A stretch of 64,000 bases of DNA from JAVBME01 sp031552765 (GCA_031552765.1 JAVBME010000019.1:1-64000), one strand, 5' to 3'; positions 31,704 through 39,892 are shown, counted from the first letter of the stretch. Program-made: numbers and translations. Notes: generated by a model from the letters alone, not told the origin.

Positions 31704-32510
31704 ATGAGTTTATTTGGACGCAATCTTGCTCCGGTAAGCAAGGAAGCACTGGCTGAGATAGATGCCCAAGCGGCGCGCAGCATTTGCGCACAGCTTTCAG
31801 TACGGCGTTTTGCCGATGTAAAAGGGCCTCACGGCCTGGAGTATTCCGCGGTGCCGCTTGGACGTATGGAAGTGGAAAACAGCGTTGCCAAAGATGTATG
31901 CGCGGGCGTGCGTGCGGTGCTGCCGCTTATCGAGTCGCGGATAGCTTTTGAGCTGGCGGCCTGGGAGATGCACGATATCGACCGCGGCGCGAAGGACCCT
32001 GATTTTGCCGCCTTGGAAGCGGCCGCGATAAAGATCGCCGCTTTTGAAGAAAACGTTTTATATAACGGGCACAAAAAAGCCGGTGTAAAAGGGCTTATTG
32101 CTGCCTGCGAGAATAAACCGGTGCCTGTTATGGCCAAAGAACCGGAAAAATTCCTCAGTACGCTGGAGGCGACTGTTTGCGATCTAAAGACCAGGGCCGG
32201 CGTTTGCGGTCCCTATGCTCTGGTGGGCGGCAGGAAACTGCACGAAGCTTTGGGCAAGTTTACCGACGGCCTGACTCTCTATAAAGCGGTCAAAAAATAT
32301 ACTTCTGTGGAAGAGATAATCTATAGCCCGCATTATGATGGCGCCATGCTGGTTTCTACCCGCGGCGGCGATATCGAGCTGAGCGTAGGTTTTGACTATA
32401 CTGTCGGCTATAGCGGCAGAAAAGGCGCTATGCTGGAGTTCTTTATCGGTGAGTCCTTTACTTTGCAGGTGATAGAACCGAGGGCGTATGTGCCGCTGGT
32501 ATTGAAATAA
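31704..32510 (+). CDS. Encapsulin shell protein (family 1)
   Basis: 268 residues with the HK97-type capsid fold. Recognisable stretches are NLAPVSKEALAEIDAQA, the VRRFADVKGPHGLEYSAVPLGR segment in two parts, SRIAFELAAWEMHDIDRGA, FEENVLYNG, and the C-terminal ESFTLQVIEPRAYVPL. It self-assembles into an icosahedral nanocompartment that loads the preceding ferritin. Length is typical for a T=1 shell (about 265 residues). Ribosome site AAGGAGG before ATG 31704. The pair is an iron-storage compartment, and the two Fbp-like importers at 41915-49781 could supply the iron. Confidence 0.95.
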   Translation: MSLFGRNLAPVSKEALAEIDAQAARSICAQLSVRRFADVKGPHGLEYSAVPLGRMEVENSVAKDVCAGVRAVLPLIESRIAFELAAWEMHDIDRGAKDPDFAALEAAAIKIAAFEENVLYNGHKKAGVKGLIAACENKPVPVMAKEPEKFLSTLEATVCDLKTRAGVCGPYALVGGRKLHEALGKFTDGLTLYKAVKKYTSVEEIIYSPHYDGAMLVSTRGGDIELSVGFDYTVGYSGRKGAMLEFFIGESFTLQVIEPRAYVPLVLK

Positions 32511-32532
32511 ACAATAAAAATCCTGGCCGGTA

Positions 32533-32595
32533 TTGAACTGCACCCCTTTCGTTTTTCAGTGTATTACACTGTCTAACTTTTGGGGTGCAGTTCAA
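32533..32595. mobile_element. Minimal IS3-like terminal-repeat pair (MITE-like)
   Basis: TTGAACTGCACCCC (32533-32546) and GGGGTGCAGTTCAA (32582-32595) are perfect 14-base inverted repeats. The right end continues inward as AAAAGTTAGACAGTG when read on the minus strand. That is the typical end of IS3/IS150-group elements (TGAACYGCACCCCAAAAGTTAGACA, recalled). Only about 35 bases lie between, so no transposase can be present. It looks like an internally deleted or tiny non-autonomous element, and its hairpin may now terminate the encapsulin transcript. Confidence 0.6.
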
Positions 32596-32755
32596 AACTT
32601 GTTTTTTCAAATTAATCCATTATTTCATGTTGTTATTGCTGGATGATTAAAGATACGACAAGTAAAGGCATGGTGATTTTCTGCGTTTATTATTGCAGAG
32701 GTTGCAGGGTTTAGTAAGCCGCATAAAAAATATTGTTAAAAAACTAGTTGAGAAA

Positions 32756-32810
32756 ACATCCCTGCCTGGCTTTTTACCTATTTATTAGGTGAAAAGCCAG
32801 GCAGGGATGT
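32756..32810. terminator. Long palindrome, bidirectional terminator
   Basis: ACATCCCTGCCTGGCTTTT and AAAAGCCAGGCAGGGATGT pair perfectly over 19 bases. An inner ACCTA/TAGGT stem lies in the loop, giving a near-continuous 25-bp hairpin. It lies between the convergent encapsulin operon and the small minus-strand gene at 32826. The arm is longer than usual terminators. Confidence 0.75.
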
Positions 32811-32825
32811 TTATATGTATATAAG

Positions 32826-33155
32826 TCAGTGGCTATCTATATATTTGTAGTGCAGCCTTTTTATTTTTTCTTTAGGCGACAGCGCCCAATCAACAAGGTT
32901 TTTTATCAGCCGTGGCGCTGCCTGCTGTCCCTTTATCGGTGTTTCTATCCATTGCCATTGCAGCCCGGCTTCCGGCAGGTCGGAAAATTCGCTGCCTTTG
33001 ACGATGATGAGGTCGCTGCCCAGGAGATAGCCGATGTGGAATTTTCTGTCGGGTGAAATTATATCCAAAAAAGTATGGCCGGGCAAAAATTTATCATCTT
33101 GCCGAATAGACCAGTAGAAGGTACGCCTGTTAACGACTATTTCCTGCTTATTCAT
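32826..33155 (-). CDS. Hypothetical protein, 109 residues
   Basis: A small cytoplasmic protein without signal peptide or membrane helix. It begins MNKQEIVVNRRTFYWSIRQDD and contains FHIGYLLGSDLIIVKGSEFS and the basic tail KEKIKRLHYKYIDSH. Tryptophans occur in WSIRQ, QWQWIE and DWAL. I do not recognise the family. ATG 33155 follows GGGAAAGGC; an ATG five codons earlier is possible. It is followed by the long palindromic terminator and preceded by 265 bases of AT-rich DNA without other features. Function unknown. Confidence 0.6.
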   Translation of the reverse strand: MNKQEIVVNRRTFYWSIRQDDKFLPGHTFLDIISPDRKFHIGYLLGSDLIIVKGSEFSDLPEAGLQWQWIETPIKGQQAAPRLIKNLVDWALSPKEKIKRLHYKYIDSH

Positions 33156-33420
33156 TGTTGCCTTTCCCACAATATTTATTTTTATACACTGAGTAGATAA
33201 ATATTACATTATTTGCCGGTTTGGGTAAAGTGGGGTTTTGCGGAGAAAAAAGGCGTAAAATCATTTATTGGGCTGATTTGCAGGTAATATGACGCCAGAT
33301 AGTATATTGCCGGGCAATTTATCTGTTTTTTAAAGATCAGCTGTTTGTCTCTTGCATGTTTTATGGATTAATTTAGTGGGAAAAAGCCGTTGTGGGCAAA
33401 GTTTAGAGATGTTAACCCAT

Positions 33421-33930
33421 TCACAAGTCGGCAGTAAATATTACATAGCGTCCAGAGCGGGCGGCGAGGCTATAGAATTTTTTCAGATCGAGGAACCATT
33501 TGTAACTATAGTTTAAGTCTTCAAATCCTAGGTTGTATTCATAGTCGTCTATCTGGATGTTAGCATATCCCTGCTTAAAGTCTTCTTCGCTAAAATCTTC
33601 AAGAGCGGCGGAGATATCGGCTACCTGGGCGGGAGTTTTCAGGCTGATGAGGTAGTCATCGTTGGCCTCCCCGCCAATCAGGAGCTCGCCGGCCAATATG
33701 GCGTGGTTGAGTGGGTATTCGCCGTTTTCCCATAAGAGCTGGCCATCGGTGAGGACGCGGTGGATGGCGTCCCAGGCTTTGTCGGTTTGGGCAAGATAAC
33801 TGGACTCTTGCTCGAAAAAATAGTCTTCTATTTCATCCATGATAAAGTCCGCGCGTTCGTCGCGCGGCAGTTTTATTAGTTTTTGCGCTGTTTTTGCATT
33901 TATGGCAAAATGTACGCCGCGTCCGGCCAT
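33421..33930 (-). CDS. YfbM family protein (DUF1877)
   Basis: 169 residues. It is similar in plan to E. coli YfbM: an N-terminal AKTAQKLIKLPRDER helix, the signature DKAWDAIHRVLTDG (about 49-62), a LNHAILAGELL block and a C-terminal YNLGFEDLNYSYKWFLDLKKFY. The structure of YfbM is known but its function is not. Ribosome site AAAGGAG before ATG 33930. The gene starts 2 bases after the end of the exported protein encoded upstream on the same strand, so the two are probably cotranscribed. Confidence 0.8.
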   Translation of the reverse strand: MAGRGVHFAINAKTAQKLIKLPRDERADFIMDEIEDYFFEQESSYLAQTDKAWDAIHRVLTDGQLLWENGEYPLNHAILAGELLIGGEANDDYLISLKTPAQVADISAALEDFSEEDFKQGYANIQIDDYEYNLGFEDLNYSYKWFLDLKKFYSLAARSGRYVIFTADL

Positions 33931-33932
33931 AG

Positions 33933-34883
33933 TTATTCTCCTTTATTGTCGGCAGTTCTTTTTTCCATATAAATGGCGGTTGAGGTAAAAAAGAGCAGGT
34001 TTTCATCGTAATAAAAGATAATGGTAGTTTTTTTCCCATCCCAGTAGTATTCCTGGCTGCCGTTCTGCATACGTTTTTGGGCGGGCAGGCCGTACTGTTT
34101 GACCAGTTGGTCGTAAAGCTTTGCTGCATCTTGTTTTTTGCAGTAGGCGTAAACAGAGAAAAGCTGTTCCCGCCAGAAGTTATAGGACAGTTTATCCAGT
34201 GTCAGCCCGAAAAAGTCTTTGCTGTCGTTTTCTATAATATAGTTGCCGCTGGTGTCTGCGTTAAGCTTTAGACTGTCCTGCTGCATTTGCGGCATGGTCA
34301 TTCCCCAGGCAAGGTTTCTAAAGCCGTCCGGCTGGTTGGGGTAAGAAGGCGGTTGTTTGGGCGACGTCTTTTTGCTTTCCGTCATTTCTTTTGCCAGGGC
34401 TATGCTGTGGAAATAGAGCGCGCCTGCCTTATCGGCGCGGAAGTAATCCATCCTTATTTGCGTATCGCCGACGGTCCACTCCTGGCGTTCCGCCTGGTTG
34501 GCGGCAGTGTATTGTTTTTTTGGCAGGCCGAAATTCGCGACGAATTTGTTATAGAGCGTCTGGAAGGCGTCGGCGTTTTTTTCGCCATTGAAATATGCCC
34601 GCACGGCGCCGAATTTGCCGTCCCAAAACAGGTAAGTACAGCCTGAAAGCTCTATATTATACAAAGATTTTTTATCGCCGGGCAGGGTATAGATGAATAA
34701 TTTGCCTGGCCGGTCATATTCTCTTTCCTCTAGTGTGGGCATGGTTTCTTTTGCTTGCCGCCATTTTATGCCCAAAACGCCGTCTGCCGCAACAGGCTGT
34801 TCGATAATACGGATACTTTTGGCTTGCGAGACGGGCAAGCAAAGGGCGAAGGTAAATAATAACAGGAAGAATACTTTTTTCAT
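33933..34883 (-). CDS. Exported protein with two tandem repeats of one domain
   Basis: 316 residues. The signal peptide MKKVFFLLLFTFALCLPVSQA is followed by two similar halves. Each begins with a GIKW/LAWGM....M element, continues with a segment ending L.YL/NFW...F..V.AY, then a DAF..LY.KFV..FGLP / AAKLYDQLVKQYGLP element and a closing EW/YYWDG....I.F/YY strand. An internal duplication is therefore clear. The halves sit at about 25-155 and 185-310, linked by a Pro/Ser-rich stretch KKTSPKQPPSYPNQPD. No catalytic motif is visible; binding in the periplasm is plausible. The start is ATG 34883 behind GAAAGGCGG. Confidence 0.7.
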   Translation of the reverse strand: MKKVFFLLLFTFALCLPVSQAKSIRIIEQPVAADGVLGIKWRQAKETMPTLEEREYDRPGKLFIYTLPGDKKSLYNIELSGCTYLFWDGKFGAVRAYFNGEKNADAFQTLYNKFVANFGLPKKQYTAANQAERQEWTVGDTQIRMDYFRADKAGALYFHSIALAKEMTESKKTSPKQPPSYPNQPDGFRNLAWGMTMPQMQQDSLKLNADTSGNYIIENDSKDFFGLTLDKLSYNFWREQLFSVYAYCKKQDAAKLYDQLVKQYGLPAQKRMQNGSQEYYWDGKKTTIIFYYDENLLFFTSTAIYMEKRTADNKGE

Positions 34884-34967
34884 ATGAAACCGCCTTTCGG
34901 AAAGTTTACCTGACGTAACAGGACACAGCAATATTTTATCACAGCAGGCCGGCGCGGTAAATACAAA

Positions 34968-35000
34968 CCCCGCTCAGCGCTTTTTGAGCGTCCGGCGGGG
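34968..35000 (-). terminator. Intrinsic terminator after the minus-strand exported protein
   Basis: CCCCGC at 34968-34973 pairs with GCGGGG at 34995-35000, with an inner CGCT/AGCG stem around a TTTTT loop. On the minus strand it is followed by TTTGTATTT. It follows the gene at 35010-35618. Confidence 0.65.
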
Positions 35001-35009
35001 CTGTCTGGT

Positions 35010-35618
35010 TTATTTGGTTGCCGCAGCTTCTGTTATGGGGACAGTGACATGGTTTTTAAAGGTTTTGAGGAGGGTTTTGGTAGCGCTGCGTGGGCGTTTG
35101 GGGGTGCCGCTGTCGATAAAGTCCACGTATATGTAGTCCTTTTTGTCCGGGGAAAGAGTCCTGGTGTCTGCGCGCAGCACAAGGTTCTTGCTTTTGTGGC
35201 TGCCGGCGGCGTTAAGTGAGAAGGTGGAGATGTAGACGATCGTGGTGAGCGGGGCGTTTATTTTTTCGCTGTAAGAATATATTTCATCTTTTTTCATATC
35301 CAACTGGTTGATACTGGGTTCTTTAGGTTTGTTGGCGGCCAGGATGCTCCCGGCCAGCAAGAAAACGCCCTGCTGCTGCGCTTTGAGTTCGTCCGTATAA
35401 AAAAAGGTATTGAATTCTTCCTGGGGGAAGTAGTCCTTCATGGCCAATTCCACTTTTCCCATGAGGCCGGAGTCGGCGTTCAGCGTGGGGTCGGCGACTA
35501 CTACGATGATATTGTGTTTGGGCGGCGTGCGTTTAGCCATTTCGTCTTCTATCGGCATAGCCAAGGCCTGTGTGGAAAAAGAAAGCAGTAAAGATACGAG
35601 CAACAACAGTTTTTTCAT
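35010..35618 (-). CDS. Exported protein of unknown function
   Basis: 202 residues with a clear signal peptide (MKKLLLLVSLLLSFSTQALA). The mature part begins PIEDEMAKRTPPKHNIIVVVAD and contains an alternating hydrophobic pattern typical of an alpha/beta domain (NIIVVVADPTLN, TTIVYISTFSLNA, KNLVLRADTRTL, DYIYVDFIDSG). The C-terminus is basic (PRSATKTLLKTFKNHVTVP). No cysteines and no known motif. The ribosome site AGGGGG lies before ATG. It is one of four exported small proteins of unknown function in this genome window. Confidence 0.65.
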   Translation of the reverse strand: MKKLLLLVSLLLSFSTQALAMPIEDEMAKRTPPKHNIIVVVADPTLNADSGLMGKVELAMKDYFPQEEFNTFFYTDELKAQQQGVFLLAGSILAANKPKEPSINQLDMKKDEIYSYSEKINAPLTTIVYISTFSLNAAGSHKSKNLVLRADTRTLSPDKKDYIYVDFIDSGTPKRPRSATKTLLKTFKNHVTVPITEAAATK

Positions 35619-35657
35619 AGGTGAAATACCCCCTTATAGCGGCTTACCGCGTGATGG

Positions 35658-35903
35658 TCATCTGTCAAGGTAGTGTTTTGAATATTTACGCAGGATTTTT
35701 TCTTCTTCTTCAGGTGTCGGGAACAGCGGGTCGAATTCTATCCCCAGGCATTTTACGGAAAACAGGTAAGTAAGATAGATAACAAATATGCCGCCTAATA
35801 GTGGTATGAGGCATTTTGGCGCAAAAAAAGCGACAGCCGCAATAATTAAAGCTAAGACGGCCAGTGAAAAAAATATGGCTTTTTTTAATAACTCTTTTTC
35901 CAC
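35658..35903 (-). CDS. Small membrane protein, two helices
   Basis: 81 residues starting at GTG 35903 behind a strong AAGGAGG; an ATG 13 codons upstream has no ribosome site. Two membrane helices (KAIFFSLAVLALIIAAVAFF and CLIPLLGGIFVIYLTYLFSV) separated by a short turn are followed by a cytoplasmic acidic/basic tail DPLFPTPEEEEKILRKYSKHY. The family is not recognised. Its stop is 40 bases before the next gene on the same strand, with no terminator seen, so the two may be cotranscribed. Confidence 0.6.
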   Translation of the reverse strand: MEKELLKKAIFFSLAVLALIIAAVAFFAPKCLIPLLGGIFVIYLTYLFSVKCLGIEFDPLFPTPEEEEKILRKYSKHYLDR

Positions 35904-35969
35904 CTCTATCCCTCCTTGCTTACTATGCAACCATTTTAACACATAAATTATAACATATTCTTTATTACG

Positions 35970-35998
35970 TTACAATTATTCAAGCAAAATTGTATATT
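35970..35998 (+). promoter_or_regulatory. Candidate promoter for the QueG-like gene
   Basis: TTACAA (35970-35975) and TATATT (35993-35998) are separated by exactly 17 bases, in AT-rich DNA about 80 bases before the GTG start at 36077. No regulatory RNA is apparent in the leader. Confidence 0.5.
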
Positions 35999-36076
35999 AA
36001 TCATGACAAACTAGAGGAAAATAATGCTTTTTGTGGAATATGTAAAAATAATATATTGGATCGGTGAGGTAAGGCC

Positions 36077-37105
36077 GTGGAAGGTAAAGATATAGTACAA
36101 AAAGCGCTGGAGCTGGGTTATGAAAGCTGCGGTATAATAAATATTGCTATGATGGCCGGTTACGCGGAAAAAACGGCTGCGCGCGCGGCGCGCTTTCCCA
36201 GCAGCCGGGCGATGATGGACAACCTGGCGGCGTTTTCCCGGCCACAGGAAAACTTTCCCTGGGCGAAATCCATAGTGGTCTGTGTGCGGCGTTATGGTAA
36301 ATATGCCGTTTCCAGCCATCTCCAGGGGCTTATTGGCAAGTATTACCTGGCGGATGGGCGTAAAGACGCGCGTTCGCCCGATTACCAGGCCAGCGTTGCT
36401 TTTGAAAATCATTTGGCACAGATCGGTCTGAAAGCCGCCGGCAAGAGGGATTTTGGCGCGACTGCGCTCCGGTGGGCGGCAGTGCAGGCCGGACTCGGCG
36501 CCATACGGGAAAACAATTTTTTCTATAGCAAAGACAGCGGTTCTTGGGTGTACCTGGAGGCTTGGTTGCTAGATCAAGAGCTGGAGGTTTTGGCTGAGGA
36601 CAGGCAAAAGCCCTGCCCGGAAGGCTGCGGCGCCTGCCGCCGGGCGTGCCCGACGGCCTCGCTGACGGAAGCGTATGCGATGGAGCGCGCTTCTTGTGTT
36701 TCCTGCCTGACTACCTGGGAAGGCTGGGACTGGCCGAACGACAGCTACCGGCACTTGACCGGCGGCTGGGTGTTTGGCTGTGACGCCTGCCAGGACGCCT
36801 GTCCTTTTAATGCCGGGAAGTGGTCGCATGACGAGGAATTTCCCGGCCTGGCGGAGTTGTCCGCAGAGCTTTCACTGGAAAAAATAATAAATATGGACTA
36901 TGATTTTTTGCGGGATGTCATGCAGCCAAAATTTTGGTATATAAATAAAGAAAATGTCTGGCGCTGGAAAACCAATGCGCTCAATGCCATGCTGAATAAT
37001 TATAACGACCGCTACCGCGCGGCGATAGAAAAAGCGGCCGCCGACCCTGACGGGCGAGTGCGAGACATGGCGGTGTGGGTAAGAGAATCGTTAGATAGGC
37101 TATAA
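36077..37105 (+). CDS. QueG-like double [4Fe-4S] protein (epoxyqueuosine reductase family)
   Basis: 342 residues. The C-terminal half carries two [4Fe-4S] motifs, CPEGCGACRRACP and CVSCLTTW followed by CDACQDACPF, as in QueG, the cobalamin-dependent reductase of tRNA epoxyqueuosine. The N-terminal half keeps the family layout (AVQAGLGAIRENNFFYS) but differs from classical QueG: the usual VDxxPVxE/KxxA block is replaced by FGATALRWAAVQAGLG. It may therefore be a paralogue with another substrate. A dependence on cobalamin would suit a genome that both makes and imports B12. The start is GTG 36077 after GGTGAGGTAAG. Epoxyqueuosine reduction is probable but not certain. Confidence 0.7.
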   Translation: MEGKDIVQKALELGYESCGIINIAMMAGYAEKTAARAARFPSSRAMMDNLAAFSRPQENFPWAKSIVVCVRRYGKYAVSSHLQGLIGKYYLADGRKDARSPDYQASVAFENHLAQIGLKAAGKRDFGATALRWAAVQAGLGAIRENNFFYSKDSGSWVYLEAWLLDQELEVLAEDRQKPCPEGCGACRRACPTASLTEAYAMERASCVSCLTTWEGWDWPNDSYRHLTGGWVFGCDACQDACPFNAGKWSHDEEFPGLAELSAELSLEKIINMDYDFLRDVMQPKFWYINKENVWRWKTNALNAMLNNYNDRYRAAIEKAAADPDGRVRDMAVWVRESLDRL

Positions 37106-37149
37106 GGGCGGTTTTGGCAGCTAAGGCCAAGTTTATGGAGTGAGTGACG

Positions 37150-38418
37150 ATGTCTAATATAAAGTCTTTTTTTACTACCGGCGGCACTATCGGCGGCACT
37201 GCCGGCGCTCTGCCCGTGCTGCTGTCCGGCATGCTGGCTACCAGCGCGATAGGGTCGGTGTATATTTGGTCGGTCTTTATCCTGCCTTTGGAAAAAGAGT
37301 TTGGCTGGACGCGCAGCGATATATCTTTTGTATTCGCTTTGGCTATGGTATTTTTTTCTTTGGGGATCATCTTTTGCGGCTGGCTGTTGTCGCGTTTCCC
37401 GATAAACCGGGTTATGCTGCTGGGAGTATTTTTGCTCCCGGGCGCTTACCTGGCCAGTTCTTTTTGCAGCAATGTCTATGCCATGTACTTTATTTACGGC
37501 ATGATCGGCGGCACCGGCATGGGTGTTGTGTACAATACTATCCTCTATACTTGTAACCTGTGGTACTTAAAGGATTTCGGTTCTATTTCCGGCACGCTCC
37601 AGACTTGCCTGGGACTGAGTTCTTTGGCTCTGGGCTCTCTGGTGGCCGCGCTTATTGATATGTACGGCTGGCGGTGGGCGTTGCGCATAGTTTTTGCTCT
37701 CTCGGCGGCGGCGCTCGTCCCGGCAGCGTTCTTTATGCGACAGCCGCCGGCGGAACTTGTAAAAAAAGAACTCGAGCAAACCGATGTTGCAGAAAGTGCG
37801 CCGGATGCCGGCGACCTTACATGGCGGCAGATGGTAAAGACGCCGGCCTTTATGAAGTTTTGGCTGATGCGGGTCTTTCTCTTGTCCTGCGGCATCGGTA
37901 TGATAGGCAGCGCGGTACCGCTGGCGATTGAGCTGGGGCAAAGCCCTTCCCGGGCGGTATTCGCCATGGGGGTGCTCTCTTTTTGCAATGCCATCGGCCG
38001 GGTGGCGCTGGGTATGGTCTGGGATAAGATAGGGCCGAGGCGGACTATGGTCTTAAATAACAGCCTGTTTTTACTGTCCTTTGTGCTGCTTTGCACTGCT
38101 ACGCTTTACGGTTTTAGTTTTCTCGTTTTGCCGGCATTTGCCTTGGCCGGCTTTTCTTATGGCGGAGTAACGCTTATTGGCGTATCATTTACCAGGACTT
38201 TTTTTGGCTCCAAATATTTTGCTGCAAATTACGGCCTTTCCACTACCGCTATGGTGGCGGCGTCTTTTATCGGTCCTTATATCATGAGCCGGATCAAGAC
38301 CAGTATGGGCAGTTATGATGCGGCTTTCGGCGTTTTTCTGTGTTTCAGCGCCGGTGGGTTATTGTGCGCGCTTTTTACTAAAAAACCAAAAGAAACTTTT
38401 GCTGCGGCCCGAAAATGA
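37150..38418 (+). CDS. MFS transporter, oxalate/formate antiporter (OFA) family
   Basis: 422 residues with 12 predicted membrane helices. The first helix region YIWSVFILPLEKEFGWTRSDISF is the OFA-family signature, followed by ALAMVFFSLGIIFCGWL and the FMRQPPAEL loop. The second half opens with RQMVKTPAFMKFWLM, also typical. Members exchange oxalate/formate or carry other monocarboxylates; the substrate here is unknown. ATG 37150 follows GGAGTGA; GTG 37144 is an alternative. The last residues are KPKETFAAARK. A weak terminator follows. Confidence 0.87.
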   Translation: MSNIKSFFTTGGTIGGTAGALPVLLSGMLATSAIGSVYIWSVFILPLEKEFGWTRSDISFVFALAMVFFSLGIIFCGWLLSRFPINRVMLLGVFLLPGAYLASSFCSNVYAMYFIYGMIGGTGMGVVYNTILYTCNLWYLKDFGSISGTLQTCLGLSSLALGSLVAALIDMYGWRWALRIVFALSAAALVPAAFFMRQPPAELVKKELEQTDVAESAPDAGDLTWRQMVKTPAFMKFWLMRVFLLSCGIGMIGSAVPLAIELGQSPSRAVFAMGVLSFCNAIGRVALGMVWDKIGPRRTMVLNNSLFLLSFVLLCTATLYGFSFLVLPAFALAGFSYGGVTLIGVSFTRTFFGSKYFAANYGLSTTAMVAASFIGPYIMSRIKTSMGSYDAAFGVFLCFSAGGLLCALFTKKPKETFAAARK

Positions 38419-38423
38419 AAAAA

Positions 38424-38455
38424 AGCTGCCACGGCATTTGGCGCCATGACAGCTA
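38424..38455 (+). terminator. Imperfect terminator after the MFS gene
   Basis: AGCTGCCACGGC pairs imperfectly with GCGCCATGACAGCT, followed by ACATTTTTAC. The gap beyond it to 38644 contains A-rich sequence (repeated ACAACAAAACAAAA) and no gene. Confidence 0.5.
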
Positions 38456-38644
38456 CATTTTTACAAAACAATAAAATTACCGTTTCTGTTCTTAAAACAT
38501 TCCTCAACAAATCAAAACAATAAAGTAAAACAACAACAAAACAAAAAAATACAAAACATAGGGAAGCGTGGTTTTCAACTATCGCCTTTTCTTCCCACAA
38601 AGATGATAGCGCCGGCGCACAAGGCCGGTCATAAAGGGTTTCAG

Positions 38645-38872
38645 TCAGGGAGCCTGGTCTCTGACCAAATCGCCTACATCTACGGAAAGAGTGGTGGCGA
38701 TGGTCAGAATTACAGACAGGGATACGCTTTTTTTGTAATTGCCCCGTTCGATGCGCGACAGGTAAGAGGTACTGATGCCTGCTTTGAAAGAAAGTTCTTC
38801 CTGTGTGTAACCGCGCATCTTTCTGTAATATGCAATTTTAAGTCCTATTTGCCGGTATTTGTCAGCGAACAT
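38645..38872 (-). CDS. XRE-family helix-turn-helix regulator
   Basis: 75 residues, almost entirely one Cro/C1-type HTH domain: GLKIAYYRKMRGYTQEELSFKAGISTSYLSRIERG spans the helix-turn-helix, followed by SVILTIATTLSVDVGDLV. A minimal DNA-binding protein without a sensor domain. The start ATG 38872 gives the standard N-terminus; a start 13 codons upstream is possible but has no better ribosome site. Targets are unknown. It is isolated between two convergent or neighbouring units and might control itself. Confidence 0.85.
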   Translation of the reverse strand: MFADKYRQIGLKIAYYRKMRGYTQEELSFKAGISTSYLSRIERGNYKKSVSLSVILTIATTLSVDVGDLVRDQAP

Positions 38873-39057
38873 ATAAACACCTGTGCTACTATCGTTAATA
38901 TATATTATCAACCATTGCTAGAATATTGTGTATATTCTGTGTGGCCTGATATCCGCACAAATAGTCTTAGTTGCCTTAATTCATTGCTGCATTTGACCCC
39001 CTTCATGGTTGTATCTTAATATAAAAAAAAGAATATTTGTTTAGCTGCCAGGACAAT

Positions 39058-39094
39058 AAAACTACCATGCGCTTTTGCGGCATGGTAGGAGTTT
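39058..39094 (-). terminator. Terminator after the protein kinase gene
   Basis: AAACTACCATGC and GCATGGTAGGAGTTT form an interrupted stem with loop GCTTTTGCG. On the minus strand it is followed by TTATTG. It lies immediately beyond the stop of the kinase gene at 39107. Confidence 0.65.
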
Positions 39095-39106
39095 GTTGCC
39101 AAAAAA

Positions 39107-39892
39107 TTATTTAGCATATAAATAAATATAAAAGAAAGCGGACAGCGGTAGTAAAATCAGCAGGGCGGCAAAAGCAGCGCAAATGGGACGGCGGTTCTTG
39201 CTTTTCTCGAGGGCTTGAGCCAATTCGTCTATGTTTTGGTAACGGTCGGCCGGGTCGAACTGGGTACATTTTTTTATGACCGGCGAGAGGCTGCCCCTAT
39301 AGTCTGCGCCTAAAAGAGCCTTTAGCGTGCCGCCCAGGGCGTAGATATCGCTGCGGGCGTCGGTCTGGGAAAAACCGTATTGTTCCGGCGGCGCGAAGCC
39401 CTGTGTGCCAAGACGGCGGGTGTCCTGTCCGGCTTCATCTTTTCCTACGCGGGCGGCGTCAAAGTCGATAAGTTTGATCAGCCCGTCGCTGGCCAAAAGG
39501 ATGTTGGCAGGTTTTATATCGCGGTGGATGATTCCTTTGCCATGCAGCATTTTGAGGCCGTCGCACAGCTGCAAAGCTATGTCGAGGACTAGCTTTTCCG
39601 GCAGATGGCCTTTTTCCCGGATAAGTTTGTCAAGGTTGGGAGCGTTGATATATTCCTCTACACTGATGGTTTGGCCGTTTTCTTCGGCAACGTGGATGAT
39701 GCGGGGCAGTGCGCGGTGGCGCAGGGATTTTACCTGGCTATAGGGAAGACGAGCTCCGTCACTGAACTTTACGACATACAGGCAGCCGGTGTCTGTGTCT
39801 TCGGCCAGAACGATCTTGTTGTTACCGTTTTGGTGCAGTATCTTTATTTTTTTGTACTTGGAGACTAGGTAATCTTTTGTCAGCTGCCTCAT
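39107..39892 (-). CDS. Membrane-anchored Ser/Thr protein kinase (Hanks type)
   Basis: 261 residues. The kinase core contains an ATP-site lysine in LYVVKFSD, a hinge region VEEYINAPNL, the catalytic loop IIHRDIKPANILL, the metal motif LIDFDAAR (DFD in place of the usual DFG), and the activation segment GTQGFAPPEQYG, then SDIYALGGTL. A single C-terminal membrane helix (AAFAALLILLPLSAFFYIYLY) would anchor it with the kinase inside; there is no extracellular sensor. The glycine loop is degenerate (HQNGNNKIVLAED), but all catalytic residues except the DFG glycine remain. The start ATG 39892 follows AAGGTGG. It is divergent from the HTH protein gene at 39959, a possible substrate. Confidence 0.88.
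   Translation of the reverse strand: MRQLTKDYLVSKYKKIKILHQNGNNKIVLAEDTDTGCLYVVKFSDGARLPYSQVKSLRHRALPRIIHVAEENGQTISVEEYINAPNLDKLIREKGHLPEKLVLDIALQLCDGLKMLHGKGIIHRDIKPANILLASDGLIKLIDFDAARVGKDEAGQDTRRLGTQGFAPPEQYGFSQTDARSDIYALGGTLKALLGADYRGSLSPVIKKCTQFDPADRYQNIDELAQALEKSKNRRPICAAFAALLILLPLSAFFYIYLYAK

Noticed and set aside
32533..32595. Ordinary intrinsic terminator of the encapsulin operon
   Set aside because: The stem arms are perfect IS3-type ends and no T-run follows immediately. The nearby 32756 palindrome is a better terminator.
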